From positions 2,418,001 through 2,482,000 of the forward strand of contig OZ240208.1 of NCBI GenBank assembly GCA_965197455.1: 64,000 bases of DNA. The letters are read 5' to 3'. The translations under genes and the position numbers were made by a program. Below, one piece after another: positions 15,927-24,352 of the stretch. This DNA comes from JAGWBD01 sp965197455. GTDB lineage: Bacteria; Chloroflexota; Anaerolineae; Aggregatilineales; Phototrophicaceae. The notes beneath the pieces are model-generated. The model searched no databases, was not told the origin of the DNA, and saw only the letters and a list, made by a program, of their open reading frames with translations. How positions within the stretch are numbered: position 1 is the stretch's first letter; every line of letters starts with the position of its first letter.

Positions 15927-17390
15927 CTATGCGGGCAGCAGGGGCCGCCGCGTGTGCCAGTCGGTGGCCTGTTCGTAGGCGTGACCGACGCGCAGGGCCA
16001 GGGCCTCGCCGAGGGCCGGCGCGATTAGTTGCAGACCGACGGGCAGGCCAGCGTCGTCGAAGCCGCAGGGCAGGTTGAGGCCGACTACGCCTGCCAGGCT
16101 GGGCGGCAGGGTGAAGATGTCCTGCAGGTACATCTGCAGCGGGTCGTCGCTGTTCTCGCCGATTTTGAAGGCCGTGGTGGGCGTGGTGGGCGCAACGATG
16201 AGGTCGACCTCACTGAAGGCCTCGTCGAAGTCACGTTTGATCAAGGTGCGCACCGCCTGCGCCTTGCCGTACCAGGCATCGTAGTAGCCGGCGGAGAGCA
16301 CGTAGGTGCCGATCATGATGCGCCGCTTCACTTCCGCGCCGAAGCCCTCGCCGCGGGTGGCGCGCCAGGTAGGCCACATACCGCTGCGTTCGGCGCGCTG
16401 GCCAAAGCGCACGCCGTCGTAGCGCGCGAGGTTGGCGCTGGCCTCCGCCGGCGCGATGATGTAGTAGGTGGCCACGCTGTGTTCGCTGTGCGGCAGGCTG
16501 ACCGGGCGCGTCCCGGCGCCCAGTAGTTCCAGCTGCGCGATGGCTGCGCGCAGGGCCATTTCGACTTCCGGCTGCAGGCCGGCGACGAAGTACTCTGCGG
16601 GGATGCCGATCTTCAGGCCGCGCAGCTCGTCAGTCAGGGCCGCCAGATAGTCCGGCACTGGCGCGGGCATGCTGGTGGCATCGCGCGGGTCATGGCCGGC
16701 GATGACCTGCAAGAGACGCGCCAGGTCTGCAACGCTGCGCGCCATCGGCCCTGGGCAATCCAGCGATGAGCCGAAGGCGACCAGGCCATGGCGCGAGCAA
16801 CGTCCGTAGCCTGGCTTGAGCGCCGGGATGCCGCAGAAGGCGCCTGGCTGACGGATGCTGCCGCCCGTGTCGCTGCCCAGCGCGCCAGCTGCCATGCCCG
16901 CCGCGACGGCTGCGGCGCTGCCGCCGCTGCTGCCGCCGGGCACGCGCGACAGATCCCAGGGGTTGCGGCTGGGGAAGAAGCCCGAGTTCTCGGTCGAGGA
17001 GCCCATCGCGAACTCATCCATGTTGAGCTTGCCGAGGAAGAGCGCGCCGGCGGCTTCAAGGCGTTCCACTACCGTGGCCGAGAAGACTGGCCGGTAGCCG
17101 CGCAGGATGTGGGAGCCGCAGGTGGTCTCGACGCCTTTTGTCGAGAAGACATCTTTCAGTCCCAGCGGGATGCCCGCCAGCGGCCCGGCTGTGCCAGCGC
17201 GATACGCTGCGTCCGCGTCTGCGGCGGCCGCCAGCGCCGTGTCGGCGGTGACCGTCAGCCAGGCGCGCAGTTGCGGGTCCAGCAATTCGATGCGCGCCAG
17301 ATACGCGCGCGTCAACTCCACGGCGGAAAGTTCGCGCCGCTGCAGCAAGGTCAGCGCAGCGCTGATGTCGAGGTCGGTCAGTTCGCTCAC
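15927..17390 (-). CDS. gatA: Asp-tRNA(Asn)/Glu-tRNA(Gln) amidotransferase subunit A
   Basis: 487 residues, typical of GatA. Amidase-signature catalytic residues occupy the same numbers as in characterised GatA: Lys79 (GLKDVF), Ser154 (PGGSSGGSA) and Ser178 (GSDTGGSIRQP). The enzyme releases ammonia from glutamine to convert mischarged Glu-tRNA(Gln) or Asp-tRNA(Asn). GTG start, 20 bases after the TrmO-like gene. gatB and gatC are not adjacent, which is common. A stand-alone amidase is the alternative, but the close match to GatA throughout makes this less likely. Confidence 0.9.
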   Translation of the reverse strand: MSELTDLDISAALTLLQRRELSAVELTRAYLARIELLDPQLRAWLTVTADTALAAAADADAAYRAGTAGPLAGIPLGLKDVFSTKGVETTCGSHILRGYRPVFSATVVERLEAAGALFLGKLNMDEFAMGSSTENSGFFPSRNPWDLSRVPGGSSGGSAAAVAAGMAAGALGSDTGGSIRQPGAFCGIPALKPGYGRCSRHGLVAFGSSLDCPGPMARSVADLARLLQVIAGHDPRDATSMPAPVPDYLAALTDELRGLKIGIPAEYFVAGLQPEVEMALRAAIAQLELLGAGTRPVSLPHSEHSVATYYIIAPAEASANLARYDGVRFGQRAERSGMWPTWRATRGEGFGAEVKRRIMIGTYVLSAGYYDAWYGKAQAVRTLIKRDFDEAFSEVDLIVAPTTPTTAFKIGENSDDPLQMYLQDIFTLPPSLAGVVGLNLPCGFDDAGLPVGLQLIAPALGEALALRVGHAYEQATDWHTRRPLLPA

Positions 17391-17409
17391 GGCGTGGCCC
17401 GCTGCCGGG

Positions 17410-17859
17410 CTAGAAGTAGCCCTGCATGAGGCGCAGGAACCAGATGGGCATCAGGGCGCCGGAAACGTTGTCGTAGACATCGGCCCAGGGCTTGATGTCC
17501 AGCACGGGGGTGCCATCAATGGCATCGAGACGGCGCACGGTCAGCACCGCATCATCCACGCTGATGATTTCCGCCGCGGAGACGCCGATGCCGTTGGGGC
17601 GCACCCGGTCACGCTGGGCAAAGACGCCCAGCTCGGGCATGTCGTCACGGTCGCGCGGCCGGTGCACCAGGTCGCTGGCCAGGTCAAAACTGGCCTCGTG
17701 CATGGAATAGACCACCATGACGTGCGACCACTGGTCGATGCCTTTCAGGCCGGGCGCCAGCTCCGGGCGGACATGAATCTCGGCCACGACATCGCCCCAG
17801 CGTTCGTCCAGGGCTTCCGTGACCGGCGAGCGCACGATACCCACGGGCTCGATCTGCAT
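17410..17859 (-). CDS. trmO: TrmO/YaeB-family tRNA methyltransferase
   Basis: 149 residues. Hallmarks of the TsaA/VirR beta-barrel SAM-dependent family: IGIVRSPV-like N-terminus (VGIVRSPVTEA), the HVMVVYSMHE core, RPNGIGVS (usually RPNPIG) and LDAIDGTPVLDIKPW. In E. coli TrmO N-methylates t6A37 of tRNA. The protein is short compared with the two-domain E. coli enzyme, as in many bacteria and archaea. First gene of a run with gatA, the P-loop gene and the enolase-type gene. A TACACT box at 17893-17898 is a possible -10. Confidence 0.85.
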   Translation of the reverse strand: MQIEPVGIVRSPVTEALDERWGDVVAEIHVRPELAPGLKGIDQWSHVMVVYSMHEASFDLASDLVHRPRDRDDMPELGVFAQRDRVRPNGIGVSAAEIISVDDAVLTVRRLDAIDGTPVLDIKPWADVYDNVSGALMPIWFLRLMQGYF

Positions 17860-17935
17860 GACTATCCCTCGCTACCCTCGCACAGGGTCGCCAGTGTAGC
17901 GGCGCGGGCGGGCAGAGTCCAGACGCGCGGGGGCG

Positions 17936-18145
17936 GCCCTCACCCTAACTAAATCCCTTGTCCCGCCGCTCACGACGGGAGCCCAGGTGAGGAAGAAACT
18001 CTGGTAAGCGGCCCTCACCCCCCGACCCCCTCTCCCGCAGGGAGAGGGGGAGCAAGGCGTACCAGTGCAATTCTGTAGTTAAAGTCCCTCTCCCTGAAGG
18101 GGCTCCCGTCGAAAAACGGGAAAGGGGTCAGGGGGGGGTGAGGGC
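17936..18145. repeat. GC-rich palindromic intergenic repeat, locus 3
   Basis: Starts with gccctcaccctaactaaatccct, the 19-mer of loci 1 and 2 with a 4-base insertion. It includes TCCCGCAGGGAGA and CCCGTCGAAAAACGGG hairpins and closes with GGGTGAGGGC, so the whole is an imperfect inverted repeat of about 210 bases. No coding potential seen. It lies between trmO and the phytoene-dehydrogenase-like gene. Confidence 0.75.
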
Positions 18146-18146
18146 T

Positions 18147-19562
18147 TCAGCGCCAGGCGCGCAGGACGGCGCGGGCTGCGTGGTGGCCGCACATGCCGTG
18201 CACGCCGCCGCCCGGAGGCGTGGCGGAGGAGCAGAGCCAAATGTTGCGGGCGGGTGTGGCGTAGGGATGCAGTGCGTTGAGCGGGCGCGCGAAGTGCTGC
18301 GCGAGGTCCTGGACGCCGCCGCTGATGTCGCCGCCGACGAGGTTTGGGTTGTGCTGCTCCAGCTGCCGGGCGTTCAGGCTGTGGCGCGCCAGCACGCGCT
18401 CGCGAAAGCCAGGCGCGAAGCGTTCGATCTGCTGTTCGATGAGCAATGTCATGTCGAGCGTGCTGCCATGCGGCACGTGACAGTAGGCCCAGGCCGTGTG
18501 GCAACCCGCTGGCGCGCGCGTGTCATCAAAGCGGCTCTGCTGGCCGAGAATTACAAAGGGCTGCTCGCTGACGCGTCCGCGCCACACGGCGCGCAACGAC
18601 GCGGCGATTTCCGTCAACGAGCCGCCCAGATGCAGCGTGCCCGCCGCGTGAGCGTCCGGCGCTGACCAGGGGATGGGCGCGGCCAGGGCGTAGTCCAGCT
18701 TGAAGACGCCAGGGCCGTAACGATAGCGGCCCAGCGCCTGCCGGTAGCGCGGCGGCAGACGATCGCCCGCGATGCGCAGCAGCTGGCGCGGCGTCAGGTC
18801 GAAGAGCAGGGCCCACGCCGGCGGCAGCTCGTCGATGTGCGTCACCGCTTGACCGCAGCAGATCTCGCCGCCCAGTGCGCACAGCAGCGAAGCCAGCGCC
18901 TCTGCTAGGGCCTGCGCCCCGCCGCGCGGTGAAGGCCAGCCGACGCTGTGCGCCAGCGTCAGCAGCACCAGGCCGAAGGCGGCGGAGGGCGAACGCTCCA
19001 GCGGCAGGACGCCGTGGGCGGCGTTGCCGGCCAGCAGAATGCGGGCCTCTTCCGTGCGCAGCAGGTTGCGCGCCAGCGCCGTGGCGGGCAGCAGGGCCGG
19101 CAGGCCGAAGCGCGCGAGCAAGAGCGGTTGCGCTGGCCAGTGCAGCGGCGCCAGCACCTCGGCGATGAGGGCTTCATGGCTGGCCACCAGTGGGCCCAGC
19201 AGCCGACGCCACGATCCTTCATCACGGCCCAGGCTGGCGGCCGTCGCGGCCAGCGAGCGTTGCAGCGTCAGCGCCCGTCCGTCATCCAGCGGGTGGGCCA
19301 GCGGCAGGGGCGGCTGCACCCACTCGAGGCCGTGCTGCGCCAGCGGCAGGGAGCGGAAGAAGGGCGAGGCCAGCGCCAGCGGATGGACGGCCGAGCAGAA
19401 GTCGTGCGTGAAGCCAGGCAGGGTCAGCTCGGCGGAACGCAGGCCGCCGCCTATGTCAGCCTGCGCCTCCAGCACGCGCACTTTCAGCCCCGCCTGCGCC
19501 AGCGTGATGGCGGCGGCCAGCCCGTTGGGGCCGGCGCCGACCACGATGGCGTCAGGAGTCAT
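18147..19562 (-). CDS. FAD-dependent phytoene dehydrogenase-like oxidoreductase
   Basis: 471 residues. N-terminal FAD-binding motif VVGAGPNGLAAAITLAQAGLKV and GGGLRS, then a long substrate domain. The C-terminus has the family closing motif SSATPPGGGVHGMCGHHAARAVL, where FAD again contacts. These enzymes form the CrtI/retinol-saturase group, but this branch is usually annotated only as 'NAD(P)/FAD-dependent oxidoreductase' and no carotenoid genes are adjacent. The start overlaps the upstream epimerase-like gene's stop (ATGA), so the pair is coupled. Confidence 0.87.
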   Translation of the reverse strand: MTPDAIVVGAGPNGLAAAITLAQAGLKVRVLEAQADIGGGLRSAELTLPGFTHDFCSAVHPLALASPFFRSLPLAQHGLEWVQPPLPLAHPLDDGRALTLQRSLAATAASLGRDEGSWRRLLGPLVASHEALIAEVLAPLHWPAQPLLLARFGLPALLPATALARNLLRTEEARILLAGNAAHGVLPLERSPSAAFGLVLLTLAHSVGWPSPRGGAQALAEALASLLCALGGEICCGQAVTHIDELPPAWALLFDLTPRQLLRIAGDRLPPRYRQALGRYRYGPGVFKLDYALAAPIPWSAPDAHAAGTLHLGGSLTEIAASLRAVWRGRVSEQPFVILGQQSRFDDTRAPAGCHTAWAYCHVPHGSTLDMTLLIEQQIERFAPGFRERVLARHSLNARQLEQHNPNLVGGDISGGVQDLAQHFARPLNALHPYATPARNIWLCSSATPPGGGVHGMCGHHAARAVLRAWR

Positions 19563-20563
19563 GGCTGGCTGGCGAGTTCGAGTTCGCGGCTGCGCTGGCG
19601 GTAAGCGGCGGGCGATGGCGGCTGCTGCAGGTCGTGGTGGGCCACGATGCGCGCCAGGTAGTCTGGCAGCGGCGTGTAGCGCAGGCCGGGTACGTGCTTG
19701 CTGCGCGCGTTGTCCAGTTCAGACATCCAGCTATCGCTGAAGGGAGAACAGTCCGGCAGCAGCCCTGCGTCCTCCAGCGTATCGCGCGCGACTTCAAGCA
19801 GTGGCGCTGGCGCCAGGCCCGCGCAGTCGGCCAGCATGGCAAGCCAGGCGCTCAGGCCGAGCGTCTCGTCCTGGCTGATGTTGAAGACCTCGCCGCGGCC
19901 TGGCCCGCGCGTGAGCAGCGCCAGTATTGCGCGCACCACGTCGTCGCCGTAGACGTGGCGCAGGGGATACTGCGGCGCGTCCGGCACCAGAATCGGCCCG
20001 CCGTCGCGGATGCGCAGCAGATAGTTGTAGAGGCGCAGGAAATGATCGCGCTCGCTGTTGACCATGGGCAGGCGCAACGTGGTTACCGGGAAGCGCTCTT
20101 CCTGCCAGGCGCGCGCCAGCAAGTCCTCGGCGGCGCGCTTGTCGACGCCGTACAGCCACTCCTCGTGGTCGTAGGTGCCTGGCGCGGGCTCGGGGACGGG
20201 GGTGCCGCCGTCGTAGTCTGTCTCGACGAAGGGGCGCGCCAGCCCTTCGCGCACCAGATAGACCTGACCCGTGCTGATGAAGACATAATGTCCGGTACGT
20301 CCCGCCAGCTGTGCGATCGTGCGCTGCGCCTGCGCGCCGTCGTAGAGTACCATGTCGACCACATTGTCGTATTCTGCCGCGGCCAGGGCCGGTGCCAGGC
20401 CGGCGGGCGCGTTGCGGTCGCCGTGGATGCGCGTGACCGCCGGGGGTAGCTCGTCGACTGTCTGGCCGCGGTTGAACACGGTGACCTGGTGGCCGGCCTT
20501 GAGCAGGGCCAGCGCCAGCAGATGCCCCACGTTGCGCGTGCCGCCGATGATGAGAACCTTCAT
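19559..20563 (-). CDS. NAD-dependent epimerase-like protein, CSP41-type
   Basis: 334 residues. Rossmann motif MKVLIIGGTRNVGHLLALAL and VFNRGQ place it with atypical SDRs related to CSP41/isoflavone-reductase-like proteins. The active-site region reads STGQVY...YGVDKRAAE, which keeps Tyr and Lys. ATG at 20563 is chosen because homology starts exactly there. A TATGAT -10 box lies at 20597-20602. It is translationally coupled to the FAD oxidoreductase. Function could be RNA binding or a sugar-nucleotide reaction and is not resolved. Confidence 0.85.
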   Translation of the reverse strand: MKVLIIGGTRNVGHLLALALLKAGHQVTVFNRGQTVDELPPAVTRIHGDRNAPAGLAPALAAAEYDNVVDMVLYDGAQAQRTIAQLAGRTGHYVFISTGQVYLVREGLARPFVETDYDGGTPVPEPAPGTYDHEEWLYGVDKRAAEDLLARAWQEERFPVTTLRLPMVNSERDHFLRLYNYLLRIRDGGPILVPDAPQYPLRHVYGDDVVRAILALLTRGPGRGEVFNISQDETLGLSAWLAMLADCAGLAPAPLLEVARDTLEDAGLLPDCSPFSDSWMSELDNARSKHVPGLRYTPLPDYLARIVAHHDLQQPPSPAAYRQRSRELELASQP

Positions 20564-20596
20564 GCGCTGCGCCTGACATTCGATTTCAGCGATCCC

Positions 20597-20602
20597 ATCA
20601 TA
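20597..20602 (-). promoter_or_regulatory. Putative -10 element (TATGAT) of the CSP41-like/FAD oxidoreductase pair
   Basis: On the minus strand GGTATGATGG lies 34 bases upstream of the ATG at 20563. No clear -35 box. The surrounding 260-bp gap to the divergent oxidase gene holds nothing else recognisable. Confidence 0.4.
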
Positions 20603-20823
20603 CCATCCTGCCCAGGGCAAAACGCCGCAGGCAGGCCGAGGCCCTCGTTCGGCGCCTCAAGAAAGCCTCCGTATTTCTCTTGCAGCGCCGCATGCCCTTC
20701 GGTTACAGTCGCGCCGCGCGCCTGGTTTGACCGCAGGGAGGAAAGCGCCAGTTAGCGACCGTTCGCCTGCGTGGGGCTATCGGATCAACGTCGGCGATAC
20801 AGATTTATTGTTTGGAATGCGGC

Positions 20824-21990
20824 ATGACGCAATATGATGTGATTATCATTGGCGGAGGCATCGTCGGCGCAGCGGCCGCCTACGAGTGCGCGCGCGCCGG
20901 CCTGCGCACCCTGTTGCTGGACCGCGCCGACCGCGGCCGCGCCACCGATGCCGGCGCCGGCATTGTCTCGCCGCTCTCCACCCGCTACGAGTTGGGCGAG
21001 GCCTGGTGTGATCTGGTGCTCGCCGCTGCCCAACACTATCCGCCCCTCATCGAAGCGTTGGCGGCCACCGGTCAGCAGGACACCGGTTACGCCCCTTGTG
21101 GCCTGTTGCTCGTCGCCAGCGATGAGGACGAGTTGATGCCCTTCCAGAATGCCGCAGGCCAGTTGCGCAAGCGACTGGCCGTGTGCGGCTACAAGGATGA
21201 GGACCTCCAGCGAATCTCCGGCAACCAGGCGCAGGCCCTCTTCCCGCCACTCCGCGCGCCAGCGGGTGTCCTGCACAACCGCCTCGCCGCCCGCGTCGAT
21301 GGCCGCAAGATGGCCCGCGCCCTGCAAGCTGCTGCCGCCTTCCATGGCGCGCTAATCGTCGAAGAAAGTGTCCAGAGCATCCTTCGTGGGTCGGATGGTA
21401 CGGCCCAGGGCGTCGCCACGAGTGGCGCGACCTGGCGCGCTGGCCGTGTCATCCTGGCCGGCGGCGCCTGGTCTGCCGCTTTCGGCGAACAGTTGAATCT
21501 ACCTTTGCCCGTCGAACCGCAACGCGGCCAGATCGCTCATCTACAGTTGCCCGCAGCCAGCGCGCCACCGACCGAAGACTGGCCTGTCGTGAATGGCTTT
21601 CGTGGGCATTACCTGGTGCCCTGGCCGGGTCAGCGCATCGCCGTCGGCGCCACGCGGGAATCCGGCACCGGCTTCGATTATCGCCAAACCGCCGGTGGCA
21701 TTGCCGAAGTGCTTCGTGAAGCGCTGCGGCTCGCGCCCGGCCTGGCTGATGCGACCTTCCTCGAGCTGCGCATCGGCTTCCGTCCCGCGACGCCGGATGG
21801 TCTACCCGTCCTGGGCGAGGTGCCGGGAACGCCCAACCTCTTCCTGGCGACCGGGCATGGCGCTTCCGGCTTGCACCTCGGCCCCTGTAGCGGTTTGCTG
21901 GCCGCCCGCTGGGCCCAGGGGGAAGCCCTGAGCGAAGTGCTGGCCCCCTTCAGCGCCACTCGCTTTGGGGATTCGGCATCATTGCACTAA
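20824..21990 (+). CDS. FAD-dependent amino-acid oxidase/dehydrogenase (DAO family)
   Basis: 388 residues. DVIIIGGGIVGAAAAYECARAG binds the ADP part of FAD; DAGAGIVSPLS and the C-terminal GFRPATPDGLPVLG...ATGHGASGLHLGPCSG are standard for the DAO/GlyOx/DadA group, which oxidises secondary or D-amino acids. The ATG at 20824 starts the FAD domain; a TTG at 20812 is possible but lacks better support. Stand-alone and divergent from the CSP41-like gene. Substrate unknown. Confidence 0.87.
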   Translation: MTQYDVIIIGGGIVGAAAAYECARAGLRTLLLDRADRGRATDAGAGIVSPLSTRYELGEAWCDLVLAAAQHYPPLIEALAATGQQDTGYAPCGLLLVASDEDELMPFQNAAGQLRKRLAVCGYKDEDLQRISGNQAQALFPPLRAPAGVLHNRLAARVDGRKMARALQAAAAFHGALIVEESVQSILRGSDGTAQGVATSGATWRAGRVILAGGAWSAAFGEQLNLPLPVEPQRGQIAHLQLPAASAPPTEDWPVVNGFRGHYLVPWPGQRIAVGATRESGTGFDYRQTAGGIAEVLREALRLAPGLADATFLELRIGFRPATPDGLPVLGEVPGTPNLFLATGHGASGLHLGPCSGLLAARWAQGEALSEVLAPFSATRFGDSASLH

Positions 21991-22173
21991 ACACTATTCC
22001 AGGTAACAACAGCAGTCTTCGGAAAAAGTAGCGATGGAAGCCACAGCGTTTCAGCAAGTGCTGGAACAAGCGTTGCAATCGCAGCTGATTGAGCGCGCTC
22101 GCATACCATCAGACTTCAGCGGCTGACGCGGCGCGCTGCTGGGCGCGGATGCGCTGGCGTAGCGACTCGCATG

Positions 22174-22944
22174 TCAGCGCGCCGGCTCGCGCAATACGAA
22201 CACAAAGGCCGCCGCGAACAGCCCCGGCCACAGGTCTTTCAGGATGGTTGTGCCCTCGTAAGGGATTTCGCGCCCGATCTCCAGCCGCAGTTGCCGGACC
22301 CACCAGTGGAAGTCCGCCCGGGTCCAGAAACGCAGATGTTCACCGGGTGTCACGATCCATTGCAGTGGGAAGCGACCGAGCAGCAGGCGCAGCCGGTGTT
22401 GATGAAAGCCGGTGTTGGGGATGGATACGATGAAGCCCTTTGTCACGTAGGGTCGCAGGTCGTTCAGCAGCTGTTCCGGGTCCGGCAGGTGCTCGATGAT
22501 CTCCGAAAGAATCACATAGTCAACCGGCTGCCCGACGAATTCGCTCACCGGTCGGTTGATATCGCAAAGGGTCACGTCCAGCCCCTGGGCGCGGCAAAAG
22601 GCGACCGCCTCCGGCGCAATGTCGATGCCCCGGGCCTCAATCTTCCTGTGGTCCAGCATGTAGCGCAGCAGGGCACCATCACCCGTGCCCAGGTCCAGCA
22701 CGCGGTCGCCGTCAGCCACCAGGCTGGTGAAGATCCTGGCGCGTTTCAGGCGCCATGCAGACAGGTTCTCCGGTTTGCGCAGTGTCTTGCCTTGCCAGTA
22801 AAGATCGGGATCTGTTGCGCCGACCCTTGCTGTAGCGGGGTAGATAAACAATCGACGCAGTCTGCGCCAGGAGCCGGCCAGCCACAGGTAAAGGGGACGA
22901 GTCGGCCCCTGGCGCAGGGCGCGTTTGAGCAATGGATCAGCCAT
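22174..22944 (-). CDS. SAM-dependent methyltransferase, MetW-like
   Basis: 256 residues. Class I fold with motif I VLDLGTGDGALL and the later ILSEIIEHLPDPEQLL and SIPNTGFHQHR segments characteristic of MetW and Methyltransf_23 proteins. It overlaps the flippase gene by eight bases and is the last of the GT4-flippase-methyltransferase run, so it may modify a polysaccharide or lipid precursor rather than act in methionine synthesis; that is inferred from context only. Confidence 0.85.
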   Translation of the reverse strand: MADPLLKRALRQGPTRPLYLWLAGSWRRLRRLFIYPATARVGATDPDLYWQGKTLRKPENLSAWRLKRARIFTSLVADGDRVLDLGTGDGALLRYMLDHRKIEARGIDIAPEAVAFCRAQGLDVTLCDINRPVSEFVGQPVDYVILSEIIEHLPDPEQLLNDLRPYVTKGFIVSIPNTGFHQHRLRLLLGRFPLQWIVTPGEHLRFWTRADFHWWVRQLRLEIGREIPYEGTTILKDLWPGLFAAAFVFVLREPAR

Positions 22945-24352
22945 GGATTTCTTCCTGGATGCGCTGACGCAGCGTGGGCAGCGTCATCAGGGCCGTCAGC
23001 CCGATGGAAATGAGGAAAAGCGCGTTAATGACCCACACGCCGCCGACGGCGCCCGTCGTGTTGATCAACCAGGCGCCCGGCAGCAGCAGCGCCAGCAACA
23101 GGATGACGCGCATCCAAACCATGCGCATCACCAGGTCCAGGGCGCGGTAGAGGGGGCCGAAGATGCCGCCCAGGGTAGTCGCCAGGCCGAAGACTGCCAG
23201 CGCCGGAATCAGGCCCAGCACGGGCAGCCACTTCTCGCCGAAGAGCGGCACGATCACCAGCGGCGCCACCAGCAACAGGGCCGCATAAACCAGCAGCCCG
23301 CCCGCCAGCAGCGCCAGCAACACGCGCCGGAAGTTGCGCCACAGGTGCAGGTAGTCGCCGCGCCCCACCGCCTGCGGCACGACGGCCTGCATGTTCTCCT
23401 GCACTGCATGCGTCAGGACGCTGCTGCGGTCGATGAGGCGCAGGCCGAAGTGGACGTAACCGGCTGCGACTGGCCCGGCCAGCGCGCCCACCAGCTGCAG
23501 CGGCAACTGCAGGAAGAGCACGGCGAGGTTCTTGTCGAGCGCGTTGGCCAGGCCGAAGCGCCAGTAGCCGCGCAGCGAAACATCGGGACAGCGGCGCAGC
23601 ACGACCGCCGGCGACGGCCACAGCAGCTCGCCGTCGCGCCGCTGCCGCAGGTAGAGCGCCAGCCCGGCCAGCGACGCGATGACGGCGAAGAGCACGCGCG
23701 CGGCCACCTGGGCGGCGGCCGTGGGCCACAGCAGCGCCGCGGCCACCTGCAGCGTTGTCAGCACCAGCTGGTTGAAAGTGAACAGCAAGGCCGCCTGGCG
23801 CATGGCGCGGCGGGCCCGAAAGCAGGACTGCGCCAGCAGGAAGAGCGGGTCGAAAATCAGGATCAGCGCCAGCCAGGCTGCGTAGGCCCCGACCTCCGCG
23901 TTGCCGACCGTTTTGAAGCCGGCCAGCAGGGCGTAATCGAGACCGTGCGCTGCCTGCGGCAGGACTGGCTCGCGGTAGAGCGCTTGCGCCAGCGTCGGGC
24001 CGATCAGGGCCAGCACCAGCAGACTGAAGAGCGACCAGATCAGCGTGACCTTGACGAAAATGGCCAGGAGGTCGCGGATCTGGGCCTCGTCGCGCGCGCC
24101 CACCGCCGCCGGCAGCAGGGTATCGATGCTTACCGCCAGGCCGCTCAGGTTAAGGGTGCGCCAGACATTCAGGAAGGAGAGCGACAGGGCGTAGATGCCG
24201 TAGCGGGCCGGGCCCAGGCGCACCGGCACGAAGACCCAGGCGATCATGCCCAGGCCCACCACGACCAGCCGCCCCAGTTGCAGCGTGAGCGTGTCGCGCA
24301 CAAACTTGCGTCGCAGCAGCTCCCGCAGCGCGCTCAGCAGCCTGTTCAACAC
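22937..24352 (-). CDS. Polysaccharide flippase, Wzx/oligosaccharide-translocase type
   Basis: 471 residues with about 12-14 hydrophobic segments across the whole length. N-terminal RDTLTLQLGRLVVVGLGM and RLGPARYGIYALSLS are typical of the polysaccharide synthesis/flippase family, which moves lipid-linked glycan units across the membrane. GTG start at 24352 overlaps the end of the glycosyltransferase gene. Part of the transferase-flippase-methyltransferase cluster. Confidence 0.88.
   Translation of the reverse strand: MLNRLLSALRELLRRKFVRDTLTLQLGRLVVVGLGMIAWVFVPVRLGPARYGIYALSLSFLNVWRTLNLSGLAVSIDTLLPAAVGARDEAQIRDLLAIFVKVTLIWSLFSLLVLALIGPTLAQALYREPVLPQAAHGLDYALLAGFKTVGNAEVGAYAAWLALILIFDPLFLLAQSCFRARRAMRQAALLFTFNQLVLTTLQVAAALLWPTAAAQVAARVLFAVIASLAGLALYLRQRRDGELLWPSPAVVLRRCPDVSLRGYWRFGLANALDKNLAVLFLQLPLQLVGALAGPVAAGYVHFGLRLIDRSSVLTHAVQENMQAVVPQAVGRGDYLHLWRNFRRVLLALLAGGLLVYAALLLVAPLVIVPLFGEKWLPVLGLIPALAVFGLATTLGGIFGPLYRALDLVMRMVWMRVILLLALLLPGAWLINTTGAVGGVWVINALFLISIGLTALMTLPTLRQRIQEEIHG

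Noticed and set aside
18001..18145. Possible CRISPR-like or terminator array in the repeat between trmO and the FAD oxidoreductase gene
   Set aside because: There are no regularly spaced direct repeats with unique spacers; the motifs are inverted and match the dispersed repeat at 4.2 and 6.7 kb.
22034..22126. 30-codon frame (MEATAFQQVLEQALQSQL...) between the DAO oxidoreductase and the methyltransferase
   Set aside because: It starts with ATG and has protein-like composition, but no good ribosome site or family, and its length could occur by chance. It may be a gene remnant.
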